From NCBI RefSeq assembly GCF_004341375.1, contig NZ_SLXO01000011.1, positions 1 to 43,429 of the forward strand: a stretch of DNA of 43,429 nt, read 5' to 3'. Shown in pieces: positions 27,374 to 36,049 of the stretch (the first letter of the stretch is position 1; every line of letters begins with the position of its first letter). The stretch is from Rhodothalassium salexigens DSM 2132 (GTDB taxonomy: Bacteria > Pseudomonadota > Alphaproteobacteria > Sphingomonadales > Rhodothalassiaceae). The notes beneath the pieces are model-generated. The model was not told the origin of the DNA and did no database searches. It worked only from the letters and a program-made list of their open reading frames with translations. The translations under genes and the position numbers were made by a program.

Positions 27374-28213
27374 TTATGATGCTTGGCGTTTTTGTGCAGT
27401 GCGGCGAACCGCTTCGGCAACCAGGTCGGGCGCGTCGACGTCCAGACGGCCGACGATTTCGGGCTTGCCATCGGCGCCCGGCCGAGCCAGCAGCAGCCAG
27501 GCCGCCGTGGGGTCGGCGGGCTGCTGATCGGCCGGTGTCAACGGGGTCAGGCCGGCGACCAGGGCGGCGGCATCGGCGCTGTCGCTGTGCCCGGTCGTTA
27601 CCGGTGCATCGGGGGCTTCGTCGGCGATCAGGGCCGCCATGTCTTCAAGCAGTTCGTCGCCGCCGGGCCCGCCGCCCACGTCGAAACCGTCATTGGAGGC
27701 GAGCGGCGTGTAGCCGGATTGCTCGATCACCGTTTCCTTCCAACTGACCACCGCGATGACGCTGGTCAGCGCGGTGCCTTGGGCGGCGAACGGCAGCAGG
27801 ATGGCGCGAAACGGCAGCACCAGGTCGGTGTCCAGGTCCAATTCGGCGTCGAGCCCGACCGGGGCTGCGGCCTCCAGCACCTCGTCGATGTGGCGCAGCA
27901 CGCGGCCGAGCAGCAGCTCGTCGGGCACCGACGCCGGCGTCCAACCGGCATAGGTGCCGCCCGACACGGCGGCCAGTTTGGCCCCGGTGGCGACGATGCG
28001 GTCGCTGTCGCCGGTCAGGTCGATGTGGCAAAAATAGTCGGCAAACGGCGCGAAGTCGGCGTCGTCGGTGTCGGGCGCGGCCGGCAGGGTGGTGCCGTCC
28101 AGCAATCGCTCCCAATGGCGGAACGCACGGATATGAAGCCGTTTTTCCGAGGCGAAAAAGGGCAGGTCGTCGGGGTCGATCCGGTACCCGGACTGATCGG
28201 GTGCTTGCGCCAT
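27374..28213 (-). CDS. PAS_5-like protein of unknown function
   Basis: A 279-residue soluble protein. Residues about 20-160 resemble the PAS_5 (DUF1488-unrelated) domain of alphaproteobacteria: HIRAFRHWERLLDGTTLPAA, then FADYFCHIDLTGDSDRIVAT and VLPFRAILLPFAAQGTALTS. The rest is acidic with an Ala/Asp-rich linker and a short folded tail (TAAWLLLARPGADGKPEIVG). The function of PAS_5 proteins is mostly unknown; a sensory or regulatory role is only a guess. The start at 28213 has GGAG 8 bases ahead; an upstream ATG (28276) lacks one. It lies 111 bases upstream of the glutamate dehydrogenase gene on the same strand. Confidence 0.6.
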   Translation of the reverse strand: MAQAPDQSGYRIDPDDLPFFASEKRLHIRAFRHWERLLDGTTLPAAPDTDDADFAPFADYFCHIDLTGDSDRIVATGAKLAAVSGGTYAGWTPASVPDELLLGRVLRHIDEVLEAAAPVGLDAELDLDTDLVLPFRAILLPFAAQGTALTSVIAVVSWKETVIEQSGYTPLASNDGFDVGGGPGGDELLEDMAALIADEAPDAPVTTGHSDSADAAALVAGLTPLTPADQQPADPTAAWLLLARPGADGKPEIVGRLDVDAPDLVAEAVRRTAQKRQAS

Positions 28214-28290
28214 GCGCCACTCCGCTGATGGTTGCCGAACGCTACGGGCATCCACGTTAACAAGCTCTGAAATCATGGCCAAGTTGTGGG

Positions 28291-28320
28291 CTCCCGACCG
28301 CTCCCGACCGCTTTCGACCG
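28291..28320. repeat. Three tandem copies of a 10-bp unit
   Basis: CTCCCGACCG, CTCCCGACCG and CTTTCGACCG lie in tandem between the MoxR cluster and the PAS_5-like gene. The unit can pair with CGGTCGGGGGCGG further right (about 28340-28352), giving a GC-rich hairpin that could end the cluster transcript. Confidence 0.6.
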
Positions 28321-28401
28321 CTGGCGGGCGGCCGGGCACGGTCGGGGGCGGTTGGGCAGCGATCAGGGGTGGGCGAGGACCGAAGACGCCGCGCATGCCG
28401 C

Positions 28402-30456
28402 TCAGCGGCTCTCGCGCATCCAGACGCCGACCAGCAGACCGCCCACCAGCACCAGCCACGCCCAGGCGGGCAAGAGCGGGCGTTGTTCGACCGCGACCAC
28501 GCGTTCGGCCCGCTCGCGGGTCAGGCCCAGCCAGCCGGGGCCGGCGCGGCGGTCGCGTGCGCCGACCCGGCGCACCTCGGGGATCGCCTCGGCAAGCCAG
28601 AACACCCCGCCGCCGGTGCGCTCGGCCAGCGGTGTCAGCGCCGTGGCACTCGGTTTGAGCGCGGCATACTCGGCGGCGCTGTCCAGGCCCACCGCCACCA
28701 GGGCCTCGCGCTCGCCGTCGCGGACCCGGTAGAGCCCGCGCCGGGGCACCTCGGTGACGCCCACCGCCTGGCCCGGCGCGGTTTCGCGCAAGCTGACGGC
28801 TTGGTCCACGCCGGTATCGGCCGCGCGCAGCGGGCCGCTGACGGTGACCGTGCCGGCGGCCTGGCCGAGGCTGCGGCGGTGGATCTCGATCCGCTGGCCG
28901 GCCAGCGCCTGGGCCGACAGGGCCTCTTCTTCCAGATCGGGTTCCTTCATCAGCCAGTGGGCGGTGCGGCGCAGCAATTGCTGGTCGGGCCCGCCGCCTT
29001 CGACGCCGCGCGCCCACAGCCAGATCTGGTCGGACAGGATCTGCGCGATGCGCCCCTCGCCGACCCGCGACAGCACCAGAAGCGGCCGCGCCGCCGGCCC
29101 CTCCATCAACACGTCGCCGCCGAGCACCGCCGCCTCCATGACCCGGAACCAGCGCCCCCAGCGGTCCTGGTCGGCGGCCAGCGGCGCGGTGACGGGGTGG
29201 CGCGCGCCCAGGTCGGTGACCGTCGGGCGGTAGGCTTCGGCCAACATCTGCCCGGTGGGCGCCGCCGGCAGGATCGGCCGCAGCGGCGTGCGGAACAGGC
29301 TCGACGCTTCGGCGAACTCGGGCCCGGTGGAGATCAGGATCGCGCCGCCGGTCTCGACGAACTCGACCAGGTTGAACAGGTGCTGGCGCTCCAGCACGGC
29401 GCGGCGGCTGTAGCGGTCGAAGATCACCAGGTCGAAATCGTCCAACTGGCGCTCGAACAGGCGCTGGGTCGGGAACGGGATCAGTGACAGTTCGGATTCG
29501 GGGGTCAGGTCGCGGCTGTCGGGCAGGCGCAGGATGGTAAAGTGCACCAGGTCGACCGCCGGGTCGGCCTTGAGCGCCTGGCGCCAGACCCGCTCGCCCA
29601 CATGGGGCTCGCCTGAGATCAGCAGCACCTTGAGCCGGTCGCGCACCGCGTTGAGCTTGAGGATCACCCGGTTGTTGCCCAGGAAGGTCTCGCCCGGCGC
29701 CGGCTCGACGGCGATTTCCACCAGCGTTTCGCCGCGCCGTTCGGGGCGCACCGGCACGGTCAAGTCCTGGCCGACGCGCCCGCGCAGTCCCGGCCGGCGC
29801 TCGCCGTCGACCCGCACCGACACCGACACGGCGCCTTGGGTGGCCAGATTGTCTTCCTCGATGCGCACGGTCAGCGGTGTGCGCTTGTCGACCAGGGCAT
29901 AGCGCGGCGCGGTGACCAGGTCGATGCGCCGGTCGGTGAAGCCGGGGGCGCCGGCGACCAGCGCGTGGAACGGCGCGTCGAGTGCTGCCAGCGGCTCGGG
30001 CGTGTCGTGGATCTGGCCGTCGGTGATCGCCACCACGCCGGCCAGCCGGTCGGCCGGCACCTCCTTGAGCGCGCGGGCCAGCGGACCGAACAGCCGGGTG
30101 CCGTCGGCGGCCTGCGGGATGTCGACCCGGTGGACGATCAGGTCGCCGGCGTCGTCGAGCGCGGCGTTCAACCGGGCGGCCGCGGCGTCGGCCTGCGCCC
30201 GGCGTTGGCCAAGGGTCATGCTTTCGCTGCGGTCGCTGGCGATCAGCACGTGGCGCGGCAGGCTCTCGCGGCGTTCTTGGACCAGCATCGGCCCGGCGAG
30301 CAGGGCGACCACCGCCAGCCCCAGGGTCAGCCGTGCCAGCCCGCCGCGCGCCCGCGCCGCCAGGCTGATCAGCGCCGGGGCCAGCGCCGCCGCGCCCAAC
30401 AAGGCCAGCGCCCACAGCGGCAGCAACGGGTCGAAGGCGATATCGGCGGCGTCCAT
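28402..30456 (-). CDS. Membrane protein with von Willebrand-like and amidotransferase-like parts
   Basis: This 684-residue protein ends a MoxR cluster. Two TM helices lie at the N-terminus (about 10-30 and 43-60). Then comes a vWA-like region with DRSES at 75-79, fitting the DxSxS metal site, and ITDG at 144-147. Beta-sandwich-like segments follow at about 165-255 (LTVRIEEDNLATQGAVSVSV). Residues about 265-480 resemble a class I amidotransferase-like fold (KVLLISGEPHVGERVWRQAL, DFDLVIFDRYS, GGAILISTGPEF) without a clear catalytic triad. One TM helix sits at the C-terminus (AWAWLVLVGGLLVGVWM). It is separated from the DUF4159 gene by 3 bases, so translation is coupled. Confidence 0.75.
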   Translation of the reverse strand: MDAADIAFDPLLPLWALALLGAAALAPALISLAARARGGLARLTLGLAVVALLAGPMLVQERRESLPRHVLIASDRSESMTLGQRRAQADAAAARLNAALDDAGDLIVHRVDIPQAADGTRLFGPLARALKEVPADRLAGVVAITDGQIHDTPEPLAALDAPFHALVAGAPGFTDRRIDLVTAPRYALVDKRTPLTVRIEEDNLATQGAVSVSVRVDGERRPGLRGRVGQDLTVPVRPERRGETLVEIAVEPAPGETFLGNNRVILKLNAVRDRLKVLLISGEPHVGERVWRQALKADPAVDLVHFTILRLPDSRDLTPESELSLIPFPTQRLFERQLDDFDLVIFDRYSRRAVLERQHLFNLVEFVETGGAILISTGPEFAEASSLFRTPLRPILPAAPTGQMLAEAYRPTVTDLGARHPVTAPLAADQDRWGRWFRVMEAAVLGGDVLMEGPAARPLLVLSRVGEGRIAQILSDQIWLWARGVEGGGPDQQLLRRTAHWLMKEPDLEEEALSAQALAGQRIEIHRRSLGQAAGTVTVSGPLRAADTGVDQAVSLRETAPGQAVGVTEVPRRGLYRVRDGEREALVAVGLDSAAEYAALKPSATALTPLAERTGGGVFWLAEAIPEVRRVGARDRRAGPGWLGLTRERAERVVAVEQRPLLPAWAWLVLVGGLLVGVWMRESR

Positions 30457-30459
30457 GGC

Positions 30460-33255
30460 CTATTCCCCCAGCCGTTCGAGCACGGTCGGCAGGTGCAGGC
30501 TGTCGGCCTTGTAGGTGCCGGTGAGCGCGTACATGACCGCGTTGACGCCGAAGCGCAGCGCCATCTCGCGCTGCTGGGTCCCGCCGGGCAGGCTGGCGAC
30601 CATATAGCGGCCCTGGTCGTCCACCGCCCAGGCCGCCGCCCAGTCGGCCTGGCCCACGATCAGCGGCGACACGCCGCCGTCGGCGCGCTCGGTGCCGCGT
30701 TCGACCCACAGGGTGGTATCGCTCAGCCGGCCGGGGAAGGTGCGCAGCAGATAGAAGGACCGCGCCAGCACATGGTCGCTGGTCACCGCCATCAGCGGCG
30801 GCACGTCGACGCCGTCGAGCAGCGCGCGCAGCCTTGTGCCGTCGCCGGTGTCGATGCCGATCGGGCCGCTGCCGGCGCCGGTGTCGAACAGCACGATGCC
30901 GCCGCCGCGCAGATAGGCGTTGAGCCGCGCCCGGGCCGCCGGCCCCAGCCCGCCGCCGCCCTGGGGCACCGGCCAGTAGATCAGCGGGAACAGCATCAGC
31001 GGGTCTTGGGCCGGGTCGACCGCTTGCGGCGCGCCCACCTGCACCGCCGTGCGCAGGGTCAATACCCGGCCGAGCCCGACCAGGCCGGCGCGCGACAGGG
31101 CGTCGACCTCCGGGTCGCCGGTGGTCACATAGGCAAGCCGGGTCGCCTCGGTGGCGTGGAGCGCATAGGCGTCGTCCAGTCGGTCGTCGCCGGGCGGCTC
31201 TTGCGCGGTCGCCGGCGCGCCGCCGGCCACCAGGCCGGCCGCCACGGTCAGGGCGAGGAGTGCGGCGGCGCCGGGGCGCCAGCGGCGGCCGGGCACGCCC
31301 AGGCGCCCGCGCAGCCACAGCCCGACCAGACCGTCGACCGCCAGCAGCACCGCCACCAGGGCGAGGAGCGGCGGCGCCAGCGCCCGGTCGCCCCGGGTGG
31401 CGGCCAGCAGCGGCTCGGTCTCGGCGTCCAGATCGTCCAGCCGGAAGCGGTCGTCGATCGGCCCGGCCGGCCCCATCAGGTTGAGCGCCAGCGCCGCCCC
31501 TTCGGGACCGTAATAGCCCGGCGGGTGGCGGGGCCCGGCCGGGGTCTCGTCCAATTGCGCCAGGCTCAGCGGCGCGACGCGCGGGTCGGCGGGGCCCAGC
31601 CGGCCGAAGCCGTCGAGGGTCTGGGCCGGCACCAGCCGCTCGGGGCCCTGGCCCGCCAGCGCGCGCTGGCCGGGCTCGGCGAGGGTCACCAAACGCTTGA
31701 GCATGTCCACAAACACCCCGTTGAGCACCAGGTTCGACCAGTCGGGATTGGCCGAGGTGTGCACCAGCACCAGCCAGCCGTCGCCGCGCCGTTCGGCGGT
31801 CACCAGCGGCGTGCCGTCGGCCAGTTGCGCCCAGGTCTTTCCCGCCAGGTCCGCCGACGGCACGGCCAGCAATTGCCGGGTCACGGTGACCCGCTCGCCC
31901 GGGTCGAGGCCGGCGAACGGGCTGTCGTCGGGAAACCGGCCCAGGGCTTGCGGCTCGGACCAGCTGAGCGCGCCGCCGAACGCCCGGTCGCCCGAGCGCA
32001 GGCGCACCGGCAACAGCCCGTCGTCGGCATTGGCCAGGCGCGGCCCGGCGAAGCGGATCAGCACCCCGCCCTGGCCGATCCAGTCGCTGAGCCGGCGGCG
32101 GGTCTGGGCCGCCACCTCGCCCACATCGGCGAGCATGAGCATGGCGACGCCGCCGTCGATCAGGCCGTCGATCTCACCCTGGCGCACGGCGGCGAACGGT
32201 TCGAGCGCCCGCGACAGATAAAACAGCGGCGAGCGCAGCGGCGTCACTCCGGCGCCCACCAGCCCCACATCGGGCCGCACCGCCCGCGCGTCGAGCAGCA
32301 GCGTGGTGCCGGCGCTCGCCTGGTCGGCCAGGTCGAGCCGGCGGACCTCGTTGCGCAGCGCCGGCGGCAGCTCGACGCGGGCGGTGGCGGTGCGCGCGCC
32401 GGCGGCGAACCGGGCGGTCGCCTCGGCCAGCAGCCGGCCGTCGCCACCGCGGGCGTGGAGCGTCACCGATTGTTCGAAGTTGCGCGGCGGGCGCACCAGG
32501 GTGGCGGCGAGCGCCGTGCCGGTGCGCTCGACCCCGCGCAGGCCCAGGGGCGGCCGGGTCGGGGCGTCGGTGAGCACGGTCAGCCGGCCGGCGCGCGCCA
32601 GCGTGGCCAGCAGCCGGTCGCTGCCGTCATGGGCGACGCCGTCGGACAGATAATAGACCGCGCCGCCGGTGGCGATCTCGCCGCGGTCGAGGGCGGCGTC
32701 GATGCGTCGGGCCACCGGTTCGGGCGCGGGCGACCAGGGGCGGACCGCCAGGTCGGCGAGCCGGGCGCTCAGCTGCGCGGCGGTGGTGGCGTCGGCCAGG
32801 GCTGCGTCGGCAAGCGCTGCGTCGGTGCCGCCGGTCCAGCCGCCGGGCGGCGGCGCGGTGGTGATCAGGCGCACGCCGCGGCCGGCGCGCGCCGCCTTTT
32901 GGGCCAGCCGGTCGAGGGCGGTGCGCCGGTCGTCGAAGCGCGCCGCCGCCTGCCAGCCATTGTCCAGCACCAGCAGCACCGGCCCGGTTCCGGCGAGGTC
33001 GTCGCTGCGGTCGAGCACCGGCCCGGCCAGGCCAAGGATCAACAGCCCGGCGGCAAGCAGGCGCAGCAGCCACAGCCAGGGCGGTGTGCGCATGGGCGGC
33101 GGGTCGGCGGGGCCGATGTCGCGCAACAGCCGGATCGCCGGGAAGCGCCGTTCGCGCGGCTCGGACGGCAGGGCGCGGATGATGAAATAGAGCCCGACCA
33201 GACCGGCGAGCGCCAGCAACAGCGCCGGGCTCGAAAAGCTCAGGGCGCCGAGCAT
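30460..33255 (-). CDS. BatA-type N-terminal / DUF4159 membrane protein
   Basis: A 931-residue inner-membrane protein. The start, MLGALSFSSPALLLALAGLV, matches the aerotolerance (BatA) N-terminal domain with two TM helices (about 8-27 and 60-78). A vWA-like region follows (VLLVLDNGWQAAARFDDRR), whose DNGWQ lacks the DxSxS metal site. Residues about 250-600 hold amidotransferase-like and beta-rich parts. Two TM helices lie near 635-685. The C-terminal part from about 705 is DUF4159 (LAYVTTGDPEVDALSRAGL, PLIYWPVPQGGGGLGPAARA, IVLFDTG). The gene lies 3 bases from both its neighbours, which supports one operon with MoxR. Its role in these operons is not established. Confidence 0.8.
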   Translation of the reverse strand: MLGALSFSSPALLLALAGLVGLYFIIRALPSEPRERRFPAIRLLRDIGPADPPPMRTPPWLWLLRLLAAGLLILGLAGPVLDRSDDLAGTGPVLLVLDNGWQAAARFDDRRTALDRLAQKAARAGRGVRLITTAPPPGGWTGGTDAALADAALADATTAAQLSARLADLAVRPWSPAPEPVARRIDAALDRGEIATGGAVYYLSDGVAHDGSDRLLATLARAGRLTVLTDAPTRPPLGLRGVERTGTALAATLVRPPRNFEQSVTLHARGGDGRLLAEATARFAAGARTATARVELPPALRNEVRRLDLADQASAGTTLLLDARAVRPDVGLVGAGVTPLRSPLFYLSRALEPFAAVRQGEIDGLIDGGVAMLMLADVGEVAAQTRRRLSDWIGQGGVLIRFAGPRLANADDGLLPVRLRSGDRAFGGALSWSEPQALGRFPDDSPFAGLDPGERVTVTRQLLAVPSADLAGKTWAQLADGTPLVTAERRGDGWLVLVHTSANPDWSNLVLNGVFVDMLKRLVTLAEPGQRALAGQGPERLVPAQTLDGFGRLGPADPRVAPLSLAQLDETPAGPRHPPGYYGPEGAALALNLMGPAGPIDDRFRLDDLDAETEPLLAATRGDRALAPPLLALVAVLLAVDGLVGLWLRGRLGVPGRRWRPGAAALLALTVAAGLVAGGAPATAQEPPGDDRLDDAYALHATEATRLAYVTTGDPEVDALSRAGLVGLGRVLTLRTAVQVGAPQAVDPAQDPLMLFPLIYWPVPQGGGGLGPAARARLNAYLRGGGIVLFDTGAGSGPIGIDTGDGTRLRALLDGVDVPPLMAVTSDHVLARSFYLLRTFPGRLSDTTLWVERGTERADGGVSPLIVGQADWAAAWAVDDQGRYMVASLPGGTQQREMALRFGVNAVMYALTGTYKADSLHLPTVLERLGE

Positions 33256-33258
33256 GGC

Positions 33259-34275
33259 TCAGCGGCTCCCGCGATTGTGGCTGTGACCGTGGCCGGCGCT
33301 GCCGGGGCGCGCGGCGGCCATGGTCTGGGCGACGGTCAACAGCGCGTTGAGAGCCGGGCGGTCGGTGCGGTGGACGGTGAAGCTCCAGCCGACCCGGCCG
33401 GTCAGCCGCGCCAGGGTCTGCTGCCAGGCGGCGAGGCGGCGGCGATAGGCGTCGCGCAGGTCCTCGGCACGGTCGAGCACCTCGGACCCGTCGCCGGCCT
33501 CAAGCCCGGTCAGCCGGACCCGGCCGCGATAGGGGAAATCCTCCTCCGCCGGGTCGAGCACCTGGACCAGATGGCCCTGGACGCCGGCGGCGGTCAGCCG
33601 GGTCAGCGCCGCTTCGATCTCGGCCGGTGGGCCGAGGAAATCGCCGACCAGCACCAGGTGGCTGTGGCGCGAAATCGGCGCCGGGGCCGGGCAGGCCGGC
33701 TGGTCGGTGCCGCGCCGGCTTTCGGCCGCGCGGGCGATCCGGTCGAGCCCCAGCCGGCCGCCGGTGGCGCGCCGGTGGGCGGTGTAGAAGCCCAGTTTTT
33801 CGCCCGCTTCGCCGGCCATGGCGGCGAGCGCCAGGGTCAGCACCAGCGCCCGGTCGGCCTTGGTCTGCGGCCCGCCCTCGGCGAAATCCATGGACGGCGA
33901 GGGGTCGCACCACAGCCAGATGGTCTGCGGCGTCTCCCATTCGGTCTGGCGCACATAAAGTTGGCCGTCGGCGCGCGCCGAGCGGCGCCAGTCGATGTCG
34001 CTCGACCGGTCGCCTTCGTGGAAGCCGCGATACTGCCAGAAACTGTCGCCGGGGCCGGCGCGCCGGCGGCCGTGGGCGCCGCGCCCGACCACCGGGCCCA
34101 AGGGACTGACCCGGGCGTTGAGCGGCGGGCAGGCGCGGGCCAACTGGTGCGCCTGGGCCAGCAGGGCGTCGAACGGCTGGGCCTGGGCGGCATCGGCGCC
34201 CGATGGCTGGCCGCTTCCGGCCGGGCGCCAGCGCTGCCCGAGCCGTGCGCGCAATGTGGCGATGGGCGGGGTCAA
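33259..34275 (-). CDS. DUF58 domain protein
   Basis: A 338-residue protein of the DUF58/vWA-like family that accompanies MoxR ATPases. The signature is SFWQYRGFHEGDRSSDIDWR followed by RSARADGQLYVRQTEWE; then DPSPSMDF gives a DxSxS metal-site motif. It is cytoplasmic by appearance (no TM helix). It overlaps the MoxR gene by 4 bases (34272-34275) and lies 3 bases before the DUF4159 gene, so it is part of one coupled operon. MoxR/DUF58 pairs are thought to act as chaperone systems for membrane or periplasmic complexes, but the client here is unknown. The C-terminal 30 residues are basic and disordered. Confidence 0.88.
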   Translation of the reverse strand: MTPPIATLRARLGQRWRPAGSGQPSGADAAQAQPFDALLAQAHQLARACPPLNARVSPLGPVVGRGAHGRRRAGPGDSFWQYRGFHEGDRSSDIDWRRSARADGQLYVRQTEWETPQTIWLWCDPSPSMDFAEGGPQTKADRALVLTLALAAMAGEAGEKLGFYTAHRRATGGRLGLDRIARAAESRRGTDQPACPAPAPISRHSHLVLVGDFLGPPAEIEAALTRLTAAGVQGHLVQVLDPAEEDFPYRGRVRLTGLEAGDGSEVLDRAEDLRDAYRRRLAAWQQTLARLTGRVGWSFTVHRTDRPALNALLTVAQTMAAARPGSAGHGHSHNRGSR

Positions 34276-35285
34276 AGCGTTTCGGCCAAGCCCCCGATCA
34301 CCTGATCGGTGCTGCGGCCCTCCGCCAAGGCCCGGAAGCTCAATGCCATGCGGTGGCGCAGCACCGGCTGGGCCAGGGCGACCACATCGTCCACCGACGG
34401 CGCCAGCCGGCCGTCGAGCAGCGCGCGCGCACGGGTCCCCAGCATCAGCGCCTGGGCGGCGCGAGGGCCCGGCCCCCAGACGATGTCGGCGTCGCCGGCG
34501 TCGGGCCGGGCGCCGCGCACCAGGTCGAGGATCGCTTCGACCACGCTGTCGGGCACCGGCAACTGACGCACCAGGGCCTGCGCGGCGGTCAGGGCCTGGG
34601 CGTCGAACACCGCTTGGGCGCGCGCGCGCTCGGTGCCGGTGGTGGCCAGCAGCACCTGGCGTTCGGCGTCGCGGTCGGGATAGTCCACATTGACCTGCAT
34701 CAGGAACCGGTCGAGCTGCGCTTCGGGCAGCGGGTAGGTGCCTTCCTGTTCGATCGGGTTCTGGGTCGCCAGCACGTGGAACGGTCGCGGCAGCGGGTGG
34801 CGGGTGCCGGCCACCGACACCTCGCCTTCCTGCATCGCCTGCAACAGCGCCGACTGGGTGCGCGGGCTGGCGCGGTTGATCTCGTCGGCCATCAACAGGC
34901 GGCTGAAGATCGGCCCGGGGATGAACCGGAAGTGACGCTTGCCGGTCTCGTCCTCGTCGAGCACTTCCGAGCCGATGATATCGGCGGGCAGCAGGTCGGG
35001 GGTGAACTGGACGCGCCGTTCGTCGAGCCCGAGCACGGTGCCCAGCGTCTCCACCAGCAGCGTCTTGGCGAGCCCCGGCACGCCGACCAGGAGCGCGTGG
35101 CCGCCCGACAGCACGGTGATCAGCACCTGGTCGACCACCGCGTCCTGGCCGAAGATGACCCGGCCGATCTCGGCGCGCGCGGCCCGCACCCGGGCGGCGG
35201 TGGCCTCGGCGGTCTCGACGCTGATGTCGCTCGCGGGTGTGGCGGTTGCGCCGTCTGGGGCGGTCGCGCTGTCCTGGGGAGCCAT
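34272..35285 (-). CDS. MoxR-family AAA ATPase
   Basis: A 337-residue ATPase that heads the cluster. After a polar N-terminus (about 30 residues) come EIGRVIFGQDAVVDQVLI, Walker A as LLVGVPGLAKTLLVETLG (the MoxR form of GxxGxxKT), and Walker B LLMADEINRASPRTQSALLQ with AMQEGEVSVAG. Sensor 1 is seen in LATQNPIEQEGTYPLPEAQL with DRF. The lid domain fills the C-terminal third. MoxR proteins act as AAA chaperones with vWA-domain partners; here these would be the DUF58 and DUF4159 proteins directly downstream. The promoter must lie in the 152-base divergent gap with DUF1285. Confidence 0.93.
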   Translation of the reverse strand: MAPQDSATAPDGATATPASDISVETAEATAARVRAARAEIGRVIFGQDAVVDQVLITVLSGGHALLVGVPGLAKTLLVETLGTVLGLDERRVQFTPDLLPADIIGSEVLDEDETGKRHFRFIPGPIFSRLLMADEINRASPRTQSALLQAMQEGEVSVAGTRHPLPRPFHVLATQNPIEQEGTYPLPEAQLDRFLMQVNVDYPDRDAERQVLLATTGTERARAQAVFDAQALTAAQALVRQLPVPDSVVEAILDLVRGARPDAGDADIVWGPGPRAAQALMLGTRARALLDGRLAPSVDDVVALAQPVLRHRMALSFRALAEGRSTDQVIGGLAETL

Positions 35286-35377
35286 GCCATGCCTCTCTGT
35301 TGCGCCGGGCCTTGCTGTGGCGCCGGGCGTCTGCCCACCGGGTCGACGTCCACCGGCCTCGACGGGTCGGGTAGCGT

Positions 35378-35406
35378 TAGACCAAGCGAGGGTTTCTTCC
35401 TATATA
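35378..35406 (+). promoter_or_regulatory. Sigma-70-type promoter of the DUF1285 operon
   Basis: TAGACC (35378-35383) and TATATA (35401-35406) are spaced by exactly 17 bases. The start codon follows 31 bases later with AGGGA before it. The -10 box is good and the -35 box fair. Confidence 0.55.
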
Positions 35407-35437
35407 AAGGGCGTAACAGTGTCAGGGAAGCCAAGCC

Positions 35438-36049
35438 ATGGTTGACGAGTCTCGTCCGGCCGAAACGTCGCAAGCGCCCGCCGTGGCGCCTGGGCTCGAG
35501 GGGCTGGTGGCCCAGGTCAAACAGCGTCCGGCGCCACCGGTGCACGATTGGAATCCGCGGTTCTGCGGCGATATCGACATACGTATCGCGCGTGACGGCA
35601 CCTGGTACTATCAAGGCTCGCCGATCACCCGACCGGCCATGGTACGGCTGTTTTCCAGCGTTCTGCGTCGCGACGACGACGGCAAGACCTATCTGGTCAC
35701 GCCGGTGGAGAAGCTGGGCATTCAGGTGGACGACGCGCCGTTTCTGGTCGTCGGCCTGGGGCGCAGCGGCGCCGGCGCCGACCAGCGGCTGGTGTTTCGG
35801 ACCCTGACGGAAGATGTGGTGATTGCCGATTCGGACCACCCCATTTGGGTCGAACATCACCGAGCGGGCGGCGAGCCGACGCCCTATTTGCGCATACGCG
35901 ACCGTCTGCACGGATTGATCAACCGGCCGGTGTTCTACGATCTGGTCGAAATCGCGGTCGAGGAACGGCTCGACGACGGGACCTATCTGGGCGTCTGGTC
36001 GGAAGGCAGCTTCTTCCCGCTCGGCCGGGTCGACGAGGCGGCGGCATGA
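35438..36049 (+). CDS. DUF1285 family protein
   Basis: A 203-residue cytoplasmic protein. The family signature is PPVHDWNPRFCGDIDIRIAR, WYYQGSPITRPAMVRLFSSV, YLVTPVEKLGIQVDDAPFLV, and the C-terminal VEIAVEERLDDGTYLGVWSE. DUF1285 proteins have been solved as beta-rich structures, but their function is unknown. It is the first gene of a three-gene operon: its stop overlaps the start of the CoA pyrophosphatase gene (ATGA at 36046-36049). The order DUF1285, NUDIX and CCA-adding enzyme is common in alphaproteobacteria. The gene faces away from the MoxR cluster, and the two share a short divergent promoter region. Confidence 0.92.
   Translation: MVDESRPAETSQAPAVAPGLEGLVAQVKQRPAPPVHDWNPRFCGDIDIRIARDGTWYYQGSPITRPAMVRLFSSVLRRDDDGKTYLVTPVEKLGIQVDDAPFLVVGLGRSGAGADQRLVFRTLTEDVVIADSDHPIWVEHHRAGGEPTPYLRIRDRLHGLINRPVFYDLVEIAVEERLDDGTYLGVWSEGSFFPLGRVDEAAA

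Noticed and set aside
29836-34305. 1,489-codon open frame antisense to the MoxR cluster
   Set aside because: It spans several real genes on the other strand, including their junctions, and reads as low-complexity R/G/Q-rich sequence.
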